Origin: Proteus hauseri ATCC 700826
GTDB lineage: Bacteria > Pseudomonadota > Gammaproteobacteria > Enterobacterales > Enterobacteriaceae
NCBI RefSeq assembly: GCF_001654965.1
Contig: NZ_LXEV01000028.1
Location: 1-64,000 of the forward strand
Reading direction: 5' to 3'
Length of the DNA: 64,000 nt
Positions within the stretch are counted from its first letter, which is position 1. Each line of letters starts with the position of its first letter. Shown one piece after another: positions 36,598 to 44,197 of the stretch. A program made the translations under genes and the position numbers. The notes under the pieces were generated by a model. It did not search any database. It worked only from the letters and a program-made list of their open reading frames with translations, and was not told the origin of the DNA.

Positions 36598-37998
36598 ATG
36601 AAAATCCGCTCCTTTTTTATCTATACTATCGTTCTCCAGATTATCTCTATTATTATGTTATGGGGTGTTTGGTTAGCGTGGATACAGTTTGATTATCTTG
36701 CGGATTTCGAAAAAATATATAATAAGCAGCAAGAAATCATAGCTCAAGGTTTTGCTAATACTTTAGAAATTGTCGCTGATCAACCTGAAGTGGTAAAAGA
36801 AATAGCACATAATTTACAGGGTATGTATATCGATGCCATGCTCAATGGAGAAGATGATGACATGCCCTATCTTCCTTGGATTATAGCCCTCGATCAAAAC
36901 AATAATATTATTTATACCAATAGACCCGAATTACCCATTCCAAGAGTGCTTTCACTAGCTTCTGAACGAATATCTGTTGCAGGTGAAAAGTGGATCCTTT
37001 CTTATAGTTGGGGTGAAAAACACAAAATAAAAGTGTTTATTGGTGAGTCTGTTGAAGACAGAGGCCATATTATTGGTAATCCTATTGAAGGAACTTTTGT
37101 TCCATTCTTATTTATTCTTGCCACAGTTATCTTCGCCATTTTAATAACGGCTTATTTTAGTTTGCGTCCTCTCAGACAAGCTGCAAAACTTATCTCTAAT
37201 CGCAAACCTCGTAACCTCACCCCAATTAATGTAGGGCAACAATTTAAAGAGATCCGCCCTATATTTAAAGAGCTGAACCAACTTATGAGGAGGATTGATG
37301 CTGCAAATATTAGAGAAAAGCAATTTATGGCAGATGCCGCTCATGAATTAAGAACACCGATAGCCGCAGTTATAGCACAGCTACATCTACTTTCCTTGGT
37401 AGATAATATGCAAGAGCGCGAAGAAATTATTGAAGATATGAAACAATCGCTAGATAGAACGGCGGCACTATCACATCAATTAATTGATTTAGCACGATTA
37501 GAATGTGACGATTTTCCTCTTAAAATAGAAGAAATCGATATTTACAATCTTATCGGTAATGCTATTGCTCAAAGAGTGCCTTATGCACTAACAAAAAATA
37601 TTGAATTATCATTAAATGAAGGTTGCTCTCTTGAAATAAAAACAGATAAACAAGCATTATTGTCTATTTTTAATAATCTAATTGATAACGCGATTAAATA
37701 TTGTCCTAAAGGTAGTCAAGTTGAAGTGACCATCGAAAATAGATGGAAAAATGGTATAAATATTATTCTGCGTGATAATGGCCCAGGTGTTGCGAAAGAG
37801 CATATAGCAGCACTATTCTCTCGTTTTTATCGAGTTCCAGGAACAGAAGAGACAGGTAGTGGATTAGGCTTATCTATTGCTCAAAATTTAGCAAATAAAA
37901 TTCATGCTTCAATTATGGTTACCCAAGGACTAGATAATAAAGGTATTGGTTTTATTATTTCTCTACCATTAGAAACGATATTAACTGATAATGATTAA
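36598..37998 (+). CDS. Two-component sensor histidine kinase
   Basis: The 466-aa kinase has an N-terminal membrane helix (about residues 8-30), a periplasmic domain (about 31-165), a second membrane helix (about 166-188), then HAMP-like linker and kinase core. The H-box is FMADAAHELRTPIAAVIAQL with His249; the N-box is FNNLIDNAIKYCP, then RDNGPGV and GSGLGLSIAQ. It starts immediately after the stop of the broken response regulator, the usual pairing of QseBC/TctDE-like systems. The periplasmic domain does not point to a known signal. The gene itself is intact. Confidence 0.9.
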   Translation: MKIRSFFIYTIVLQIISIIMLWGVWLAWIQFDYLADFEKIYNKQQEIIAQGFANTLEIVADQPEVVKEIAHNLQGMYIDAMLNGEDDDMPYLPWIIALDQNNNIIYTNRPELPIPRVLSLASERISVAGEKWILSYSWGEKHKIKVFIGESVEDRGHIIGNPIEGTFVPFLFILATVIFAILITAYFSLRPLRQAAKLISNRKPRNLTPINVGQQFKEIRPIFKELNQLMRRIDAANIREKQFMADAAHELRTPIAAVIAQLHLLSLVDNMQEREEIIEDMKQSLDRTAALSHQLIDLARLECDDFPLKIEEIDIYNLIGNAIAQRVPYALTKNIELSLNEGCSLEIKTDKQALLSIFNNLIDNAIKYCPKGSQVEVTIENRWKNGINIILRDNGPGVAKEHIAALFSRFYRVPGTEETGSGLGLSIAQNLANKIHASIMVTQGLDNKGIGFIISLPLETILTDND

Positions 37999-38030
37999 AG
38001 TTAAGGGGAATATAACTCTCTCTTAACTTT
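37996..38030 (+). terminator. Hairpin after the sensor kinase gene
   Basis: AAAGTTAAG pairs with CTTAACTTT around a 16-base loop. The tail AATAAACACTTTC is only weakly T-rich, so terminator activity is uncertain. Confidence 0.5.
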
Positions 38031-38092
38031 AATAAACACTTTCAATAGATGGTATTAATAGGCCAAGGTACTAGTCTGTTTTTACTATTTAT

Positions 38093-38428
38093 CTAATTTA
38101 TTCCAAACAAACTGAGTAGCCACCGAAGAGCCGCCGTTACAATTGCAGCACTTAATACAATCAAAATAAAGGGCTTCTTTTTCCATGTTAAAATACCCGC
38201 AACTCCAACACCAATTACTTTTGATAAATCAGCAAGTTGCTCACCATCAAAAAAAGTGGAAGTCATAGCAACAGAAAACAGAATAACAATAGCAGAGAGA
38301 GAGAAAATTTCTTTTACACGTTCAGAAATATCTGCCTTATTATTTAGTAATACTCCTGACATTCGCATCGCATAAGTTCCCACTGCTAAAATAACAATTC
38401 CCGTAATAATAGAAGTGGTAGACATCAC
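38093..38428 (-). CDS. azlD: AzlD-type subunit of a branched-chain amino acid exporter
   Basis: The 111-aa product has four hydrophobic helices and the AzlD pattern (IVILAVGTYAMRMSGVLL, then KKPFILIVLSAAIVTAALRW). AzlD works with AzlC to export branched-chain amino acids and analogues through the inner membrane. Its start overlaps the azlC stop, indicating coupling. Confidence 0.85.
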   Translation of the reverse strand: MMSTTSIITGIVILAVGTYAMRMSGVLLNNKADISERVKEIFSLSAIVILFSVAMTSTFFDGEQLADLSKVIGVGVAGILTWKKKPFILIVLSAAIVTAALRWLLSLFGIN

Positions 38429-39087
38429 ATTTTCCTCACAACAAATAAAACACCAAATAATGAAAGTAAAACAGGTATACCAACAGGTAAAAATAAAGTT
38501 GTTATTAGTGCAATCAAGCTACCAATAATCGCTGCTTTACGTGTTAATTTATTTTTTAATGCAGGTAAACTAAGAGCTAGAATAACTGCCGGAAACATAG
38601 CATCGAGCCCCAGCATTTTAATATCAAGAATAAATGAGCCTAAATACACACCTAACATTGTGCCTAAAGGCCAGGCAATTAAAATTCCTAATCCACAAGC
38701 CCAAAAAGCCCGTTTATTTTGCTCTGCTGTTGGTTGTGATAACCCAAAAACAACACTTTCATCATTTAAAATATGAAAACCAAGTAATGATTTAAATCCT
38801 TTACCTGGAAGATCTTTAACCGCCATACTAAATGGAATATGCCGAGCATTAACCATTAGCCCAGCCAGAGCTGCATATATTGCACTGCCTCCCATAGCAA
38901 CAACACCAATAAATAAAAACTCAGATGCTCCTGCTAATACAAAAATAGATAATGCTAATGGCACCCAAAAATCAAAACCTTGCGTATGAGCCAATGCACC
39001 ATAAGAGATGCCAACAATGCCATCAGCTAATGAAACAAGCAGAATGTCTCTAAGTACGTTATTATCAAGGCGATTGTTAATTTGCAT
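38425..39087 (-). CDS. azlC: AzlC-type subunit of a branched-chain amino acid exporter
   Basis: The 220-aa integral membrane protein matches AzlC/YgaZ-type permeases: LLVSLADGIVGISYGALAHT-like N-terminal helix, ASEFLFIGVVAMGGSAIYAA, LMVNARHIPFSMAV and LLGFHILNDESVVFGL. It forms an operon with azlD and faces away from an XRE-cupin regulator gene, a pairing often seen for self-regulated exporters. Substrate is inferred from family. Confidence 0.87.
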   Translation of the reverse strand: MQINNRLDNNVLRDILLVSLADGIVGISYGALAHTQGFDFWVPLALSIFVLAGASEFLFIGVVAMGGSAIYAALAGLMVNARHIPFSMAVKDLPGKGFKSLLGFHILNDESVVFGLSQPTAEQNKRAFWACGLGILIAWPLGTMLGVYLGSFILDIKMLGLDAMFPAVILALSLPALKNKLTRKAAIIGSLIALITTLFLPVGIPVLLSLFGVLFVVRKM

Positions 39088-39105
39088 AAAGAATGTGTAT
39101 TTTAT

Positions 39106-39138
39106 TGAACGATTCGTTCATTATGTTGAACGGCCGTT
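39106..39138. promoter_or_regulatory. Operators in the azlC / XRE-cupin divergent region
   Basis: TGAACGATTCGTTCA (39106-39120) is a perfect 15-base palindrome, and AACGGCCGTT (39129-39138, preceded by TG) is a second palindrome sharing the GAACG half. They lie between the two divergent starts and are likely binding sites for the XRE-cupin protein. Confidence 0.6.
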
Positions 39139-39169
39139 TTTTTTGCAAGCTGATTTTTTAAAGGAAATT

Positions 39170-39733
39170 ATGATGTCATCACCTTGTACACCTATTGAAA
39201 TTATCTCCCAAGCTTTTGCAAGAGAAAGAAAAAAAACGGGTCTTTCTCTTGCTGAAATAGCAAGGCGAGCAGGTGTTGCAAAATCTACGCTATCACAATT
39301 AGAAGCAGGACAAGGAAATCCGAGTATTGAAACACTTTGGGCAATTTGCGTTGCTCTCAATATTCCTTTTTCTCAGCTTATTTCATCACCAGAATCCGAA
39401 GTTAAAGTTATTCGTAAAGGAGATGGATTTAAAATCAGTGCAGAAAAAGCTTACTATCATGCTTTTTTACTTTCGTCTTGTCCTAATGGTGCCAAACGCG
39501 ATATTTACACAGTGATTGCACAGCCAGGTAAAGATAGAGTATCGGAGCCTCATAGTAAAAACGTCACTGAACACATTATAATAATTAGTGGCAGCGCAAT
39601 TGTTGGTACATTAGAAAATCAACAGGAATTACATCCTGGTGATTATATTTGTTATCCCGGTGATATTACTCACGTTTTGCGCGCTCTGGAAAGCGATACA
39701 ACTGCGGTTATGATTATTGAACACCATAATTAA
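39170..39733 (+). CDS. XRE-family regulator with C-terminal cupin domain
   Basis: The 187-aa protein has an N-terminal Cro/CI-type helix-turn-helix (GLSLAEIARRAGVAKSTLSQ, LEAGQGNPSIETLWAICVAL) and a C-terminal single cupin barrel (EHIIIISGSAIVGTLENQQE, LHPGDYICYPGDITHVLRAL) that probably binds a small ligand. The start at 39170 follows AAAGGA; upstream codons are shadow. Divergent to azlCD, it is the likely controller of that exporter and of itself. Confidence 0.88.
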   Translation: MMSSPCTPIEIISQAFARERKKTGLSLAEIARRAGVAKSTLSQLEAGQGNPSIETLWAICVALNIPFSQLISSPESEVKVIRKGDGFKISAEKAYYHAFLLSSCPNGAKRDIYTVIAQPGKDRVSEPHSKNVTEHIIIISGSAIVGTLENQQELHPGDYICYPGDITHVLRALESDTTAVMIIEHHN

Positions 39734-39781
39734 TTTTTATATTTAATAATTTTTTACATTTTATAATAATACTACAAAGAT

Positions 39782-39827
39782 TTACCGTACTGACTTGTCT
39801 AATAAAAGTACGAAGACAGTACGGTAA
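39782..39827. terminator. Bidirectional terminator between converging genes
   Basis: TTACCGTACTG pairs perfectly with CAGTACGGTAA around a 24-base loop. It sits between the stop of the XRE-cupin gene and the stop of the aminotransferase gene. Confidence 0.65.
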
Positions 39828-39882
39828 TATATTTAACTATTTTAAAATTCAACTAATAAAAATAAAGTCTGAGCACTCATTT

Positions 39883-40740
39883 TTATTTTTTCTCTACTGC
39901 TTTATCAAGATAAATTTTTCGCAAGCGTTGTGATATAGGGCCGACATCACCATTATTAATTAAATTTTGATCAACTGAAATAACAGGCCAAATTAATGTT
40001 GTTGCTGAACTAATAAAAGCTTCTTTTGCTATTTTGACTTCATCAACAGTAAATAAACGCTCTTTAATTTCTAATCCCATTTCTGTTGCTAATTGAATAA
40101 GTGCTTGTCGTGTAATTCCTGGTAAAATATTTTGACTTAGTGGCCGTGTAATTATTTCATTATTTTGATTTACGATAAAAAAATTACTTGAGCTCCCTTC
40201 AGTCACATATCCATCTTTAATAAAAATGGCATCATCAGCGCCTTGTTGATGAGCATGATCCTTTGCTAAACACGCGGCTAATAATGCCACCGTTTTAATA
40301 TCACAGCGCTGCCAACGAATATCATCGACTGTAACCACTGAAATCCCTTTCGTTGCATTAGGATGATTAATAATCGTAGAGTGCTGAACAAAGGCGACTA
40401 GAGTTGAATGTATTGATGATGAAGGAAAATCAAAAAAACGAGATGAATCAGTACCCCGTGTAATTTGTAAATAGACTAATCCTTCATGTAAAGAATTTTT
40501 TTCAATAAGCTGTAAATGGATTTGTTTTAATTCATCTTTAGACAATGAAAGTGATAAACCTAATTCTTTGCATGAACGCTGTAAACGTTGAAAATGACCA
40601 TCAAAATCAACTAATTTTTTATCGATAACTGCTGTAACTTCATATACGGCATCAGCAAATAAAAAACCACGGTCAAAAACAGATATTTTCGCCTGTTCTT
40701 TAGGCACAAACTGATGATTTAAATAAACAATATCAGACAC
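39883..40740 (-). CDS. D-amino-acid aminotransferase-like PLP class IV enzyme
   Basis: The 285-aa product is a fold-type IV PLP aminotransferase close to D-alanine aminotransferases. It shows VYLNHQFVPKEQAKISVFDR, GFLFADAVYEVTAV, YLQITRGTDSSR, the lysine in WQRCDIKTVALLAACLAK, and EGSSSNFFIV near GITRQALIQLA. It would interconvert D-amino acids and 2-oxo acids in the cytoplasm. GTG at 40740 is preferred since GGAGG lies four bases upstream; an ATG six codons earlier has no ribosome binding site. Confidence 0.87.
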   Translation of the reverse strand: MSDIVYLNHQFVPKEQAKISVFDRGFLFADAVYEVTAVIDKKLVDFDGHFQRLQRSCKELGLSLSLSKDELKQIHLQLIEKNSLHEGLVYLQITRGTDSSRFFDFPSSSIHSTLVAFVQHSTIINHPNATKGISVVTVDDIRWQRCDIKTVALLAACLAKDHAHQQGADDAIFIKDGYVTEGSSSNFFIVNQNNEIITRPLSQNILPGITRQALIQLATEMGLEIKERLFTVDEVKIAKEAFISSATTLIWPVISVDQNLINNGDVGPISQRLRKIYLDKAVEKK

Positions 40741-40934
40741 TTTACCTCCGTCACTCATTTCATTTACATTTTATATCACTTTACTACCTTACTCTTTGGT
40801 AATTACATTTCAAATGCTATTTTATCTACATCTTGTTTTATTTTTTCACTATTTATTTAAAGAAATCATGTTATACAGATAAAAATTGCTATAATTTAGC
40901 TTATTGTCGTTAAATATAAATAAGGGAGGTTGTT

Positions 40935-41513
40935 ATGTTAGATATTAATAAGAATAATTTATCTCAACTAACAGAAAATCTGGTTAAGAAACAGTGCATA
41001 TTTATGAATATTATTGCTGTTTTAGGATTTATTGCGGGGATTATCTGCATAATTAACCCACTTTCTTCTGGTGTTGTTATCAGTATTCTACTTGGCGTGA
41101 TTTTTTTTGCCTGTGCCATAACCAGCATTATTGCTGGATTTAATACCAAAGTATCATCAGGCACTTCAATGTTAATTACTTTGTTAGCTGGATTTATCTA
41201 TTTACTGCTAGGCTATATTTTTATTACTGACCCTTTGCAAGGAATGTTAAGCCTCGCTTTTCTTATTGGTTTTCTATTTATTTTTGCCGGTGTTTTACGC
41301 TTATTTCTTGGTTTTAAGCAAATCAAAGATAATTTTTATGGCTGGTTTAATGTATTAGTCGGTTTTTTAGATATTATTGTCGCCTACTTTTTACTTGCTT
41401 TTGGTCCTCAGAATTCGGTTGCACTAGTGATGACACTTATTGGGATCCAACTTATTTTTAGTTCAATTACAATTTTTTCTATTACAAGTGCCATGAAACG
41501 CATGGTTCGTTAA
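40935..41513 (+). CDS. HdeD-family membrane protein (DUF308)
   Basis: The 192-aa protein has six hydrophobic helices in pairs, the layout of HdeD/DUF308, with IIAVLGFIAGIICIINPLSS and repeated short loops. E. coli HdeD supports acid resistance at high cell density; the role here is inferred. GGGAGG 10 bases upstream supports the start. A terminator follows at 41546. Confidence 0.82.
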   Translation: MLDINKNNLSQLTENLVKKQCIFMNIIAVLGFIAGIICIINPLSSGVVISILLGVIFFACAITSIIAGFNTKVSSGTSMLITLLAGFIYLLLGYIFITDPLQGMLSLAFLIGFLFIFAGVLRLFLGFKQIKDNFYGWFNVLVGFLDIIVAYFLLAFGPQNSVALVMTLIGIQLIFSSITIFSITSAMKRMVR

Positions 41514-41545
41514 AAATAATGAGAGAAAATTAATAGTTATTATAT

Positions 41546-41616
<71 letters not shown>

Positions 41617-41617
41617 A

Positions 41618-43258
41618 TTATGCACATGGAAGTCTTAAAGCCACAGTGTACATATTTTCACCACAGAGATAGCAATCGCCCGTTTTCTCAAATACCATCA
41701 CCTGTATACCAAGATAGCCCACTTCAATATTAGGCAATGCATCAGCAAGAATACTGTTTAATTCTGGGTCTTCAAATTCAACAATATTAATAGGTTCAAC
41801 ATTTGGTGTTGTATCTTGTAAAAAGTTTTTCAACCTAGGATCGTCTGCATAAATTTCCATGGTAGAACGATATACGAGTGTTTTTTCACTACCAATATTC
41901 TTAGAATAACCATTAAAGATAATAATCATTTTTTGAATATTCATTTTCGCAACACGATTTCTAATTTGTAAACACAAGGTAGGAACTAAGCGTATATTAG
42001 AGGAATTAAAGTAACGATCACAAATCTGAGGGATAGTTACACTAATACAAGGTTTTGGGGCAATATTTTTAATTTTTTTACCACATTCACCAGTAAGTGA
42101 ATTATCAACAATAATTCGCTCTCGACGAGAGAAACACACGTTATCAAAAATATCGACAGTGAAGAAAGAGATATAATGTACACCATTGGTTAATGCTTGA
42201 TTTTCTAATCTTACTGAAATGGCTGATTTATCAGTGCACGGCAGCATTTTTAACTGGTCATTAAAATAAAAACCGACTTGAGTACTTTCACTAATATCTC
42301 GACCGAGAATAAGATTAGCATTAACACAATAATTATCACTGTGATAACTCAATACACCGTTTAATGCAGCAGGCACTTTAGGTGATGAGAGTTTTTCATT
42401 AGTTATCTCAACATAAAAATCTTTTGACTTGATCTCTTTGGCTGGTGTTTCTGAATTTTCACTACTAGCATAAAACACCGCTATTTCACCTGGCTTAGCA
42501 TGTTTAAATTTAACTTTAAATATTGCTATACCATACTTATTTGTTCTTGTTTTTCCCTCACTATCATCTTCTGATTTTATTATTGTAGGCTCTGTAATTA
42601 TCGTACTCTTATCCCTAGTAAAAACTAACTCAACAACTTTATTTTGTACGTCATTACCCTCTTCATCGATTAAATGAACAATAAAGTTTTTAGAAACCTC
42701 CTCCCATTTACTTGGCCACTGCATAGATTCTGAACGAATAGTTAATAGATCTTCAAATTTCTCACAATTAGTTGCTAAACAATCAAATTTTAAATCAGGT
42801 GCGGTGGAAGTTACACGTATTTGAATATTTGTACTGTATTGAGGTTGCTCGTCATTTTCATCTTTTAAAATAAGATTTAATGAAGCAACACCATTGCGAT
42901 TTCCCGTTAAGGTCACTTCCGTTTTGTCGCTATCAATAATTGAAACAAAAATATCCTTTTTATTAGGTAGAACAAGAATACCTTTAGGGCTTGTTTTCCA
43001 TTCAGCTAACCGTAAATCAGTTCCTGTAACCGATATTTCATATTTTATTTTTTGATTAATCTTTACTTCATGATCGGGTTCATCTGGTGTGTTTTTTATC
43101 TGTTTAAAGTGAACAACTATTCCATTATCAATATCTTTATCTCCTTTATCTAGGTCTTGATCGTTATCGTTATCATCTGACTGCACGATTTTTTTAGCTG
43201 ATAATTGTTGAGCTTGTAAGATTTTCTGCAAACGTTCTTCTTTTGTTTCTATTGTCAT
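41618..43258 (-). CDS. 546-aa Ig-like repeat protein without signal peptide
   Basis: The N-terminus (MTIETKEERLQKILQAQQLS) is charged and helical, followed by an Asp-rich linker (about residues 27-45). Then come beta-sandwich domains: one around residues 50-150, and one with the bacterial Ig-like (Big/invasin) pattern, TNKYGIAIFKVKFKHAKPGE, near residues 245-265. The C-terminal half holds a dozen cysteines (CLATNCEKF, CFSRRE, CGKKIK, CDRYF, CYLCGENMY). No signal peptide or membrane anchor is seen, unlike ordinary invasins. No secretion genes are adjacent. It may be exported by another route or act inside the cell; family not recognised. Confidence 0.75.
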   Translation of the reverse strand: MTIETKEERLQKILQAQQLSAKKIVQSDDNDNDQDLDKGDKDIDNGIVVHFKQIKNTPDEPDHEVKINQKIKYEISVTGTDLRLAEWKTSPKGILVLPNKKDIFVSIIDSDKTEVTLTGNRNGVASLNLILKDENDEQPQYSTNIQIRVTSTAPDLKFDCLATNCEKFEDLLTIRSESMQWPSKWEEVSKNFIVHLIDEEGNDVQNKVVELVFTRDKSTIITEPTIIKSEDDSEGKTRTNKYGIAIFKVKFKHAKPGEIAVFYASSENSETPAKEIKSKDFYVEITNEKLSSPKVPAALNGVLSYHSDNYCVNANLILGRDISESTQVGFYFNDQLKMLPCTDKSAISVRLENQALTNGVHYISFFTVDIFDNVCFSRRERIIVDNSLTGECGKKIKNIAPKPCISVTIPQICDRYFNSSNIRLVPTLCLQIRNRVAKMNIQKMIIIFNGYSKNIGSEKTLVYRSTMEIYADDPRLKNFLQDTTPNVEPINIVEFEDPELNSILADALPNIEVGYLGIQVMVFEKTGDCYLCGENMYTVALRLPCA

Positions 43259-43535
43259 TACGTGATTTCCTTTTTTTTATTACCGACTCCATTTTTAGCT
43301 TAAAGCAAAAATTCGCAGAGAAAATCACAATGGAAAAGAGTCAACTAAGCATTGTTAATAGATGAAAAATAAAAACCAATAAAAACAATATGATAAAGGT
43401 TAATGCAGATTAAAAATGATATTAATTTCCAAGATAAATACATCTAAAATAAAAAATAATTTAATTTTTAAAATATTTTTTAAAAAACTATTGACTGTTA
43501 TGAGAATGTGACTAAAATCAGTATCAGAAAATATT

Positions 43536-43551
43536 TGTGACATGAATCACA
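43536..43551. promoter_or_regulatory. Perfect CRP site ahead of a small ORF
   Basis: TGTGACATGAATCACA matches TGTGA-N6-TCACA exactly. It lies 22 bases before the small ORF start. A TTGACT at 43491 with a weak -10 near 43514 would put the site just downstream of the start of transcription, where CRP would repress. Confidence 0.75.
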
Positions 43552-43573
43552 TTTTATTAATAGGATACTTAAC

Positions 43574-43648
43574 ATGAAATCAATGACTTCTTTTATTACT
43601 CAACTGCATCAGGTTGTTGTTCATTTATCATCATCACGCTTACTGTAA
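43574..43648 (+). CDS. 24-residue small ORF, possible leader peptide
   Basis: ATG with AGGA eight bases upstream opens 24 codons, MKSMTSFITQLHQVVVHLSS then SRLL. Three Val codons (GTT) and three Ser codons (TCA) occur in rows, and two short hairpins follow: TTTGTT/AACAAA at 43651-43668 and a longer one at 43678-43723. This is the layout of an attenuation leader or a dual-function small RNA. No biosynthetic operon follows (dmsA has its own promoter), so the regulated target is unclear. I do not match it to a known leader peptide. Confidence 0.5.
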   Translation: MKSMTSFITQLHQVVVHLSSSRLL

Positions 43649-43677
43649 TTGTTTGTTATTTAAAACAAATATAGCAT

Positions 43678-43727
43678 AAAGCCAGAAAAGTCATCATTTT
43701 ATCGAGAGACAACTTCTGGCTTTTATT
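43678..43727 (+). terminator. Hairpin after the small ORF
   Basis: AAAGCCAGAA pairs perfectly with TTCTGGCTTT around a 26-base loop, followed by TATTTTCTTTTT. Probably an intrinsic terminator that ends a transcript of about 200 bases. Confidence 0.7.
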
Positions 43728-44110
43728 TTCTTTTTATTTCTCCTCTCATTCTACTTTTCTCAATTATTTTTAGTAACATAAATTTTACTTCGCTTAATTC
43801 ATTGCAATACGTTGAATATTAAATATCCAATTGACTAAGTGCTGATACTAAATTTATTTCTGAACAGAAAAAACCTTCCCTTTCTTATTTAAAGATTAAC
43901 AATTATTAATGAGTCTCTATTTTATTATTATGTTAACAATCTTGTTTTTTATATTCTAATTATTACCGTTATGTTATTTATTATATATCGATTGATTGCT
44001 ACATCCTATTTAACTGATATTTTTTTACCACTAAAGTGGTATATTATCAAAATATGTAACCATTTGTTTAATAGTTATTTTTTTAGATAACGTTATTAAC
44101 ATTTTTTATA

Positions 44111-44124
44111 TTGATATAAATCAT
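44111..44124. promoter_or_regulatory. FNR-like site ahead of dmsA
   Basis: TTGATATAAATCAT matches nine of ten bases of TTGAT-N4-ATCAA. A TATATA -10 element at about 44152 places the site near -41.5, the class II position. E. coli dmsABC is FNR-activated. Confidence 0.65.
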
Positions 44125-44197
44125 TATAGGTATGAGGGTTATAACTTAACATATATATACAACTTTACTTGTTGTGAAAAATGTTAGGGTAATGTCA

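Larger units (their letters stand above)
43259..44110. other. Long AT-rich gap between the Ig-like gene and dmsA
   Basis: About 850 bases with no large ORF. It holds the CRP site, small ORF and hairpin listed separately (43536-43724). The stretch 43730-44110 shows no gene; it precedes the dmsA promoter. Confidence 0.7.
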
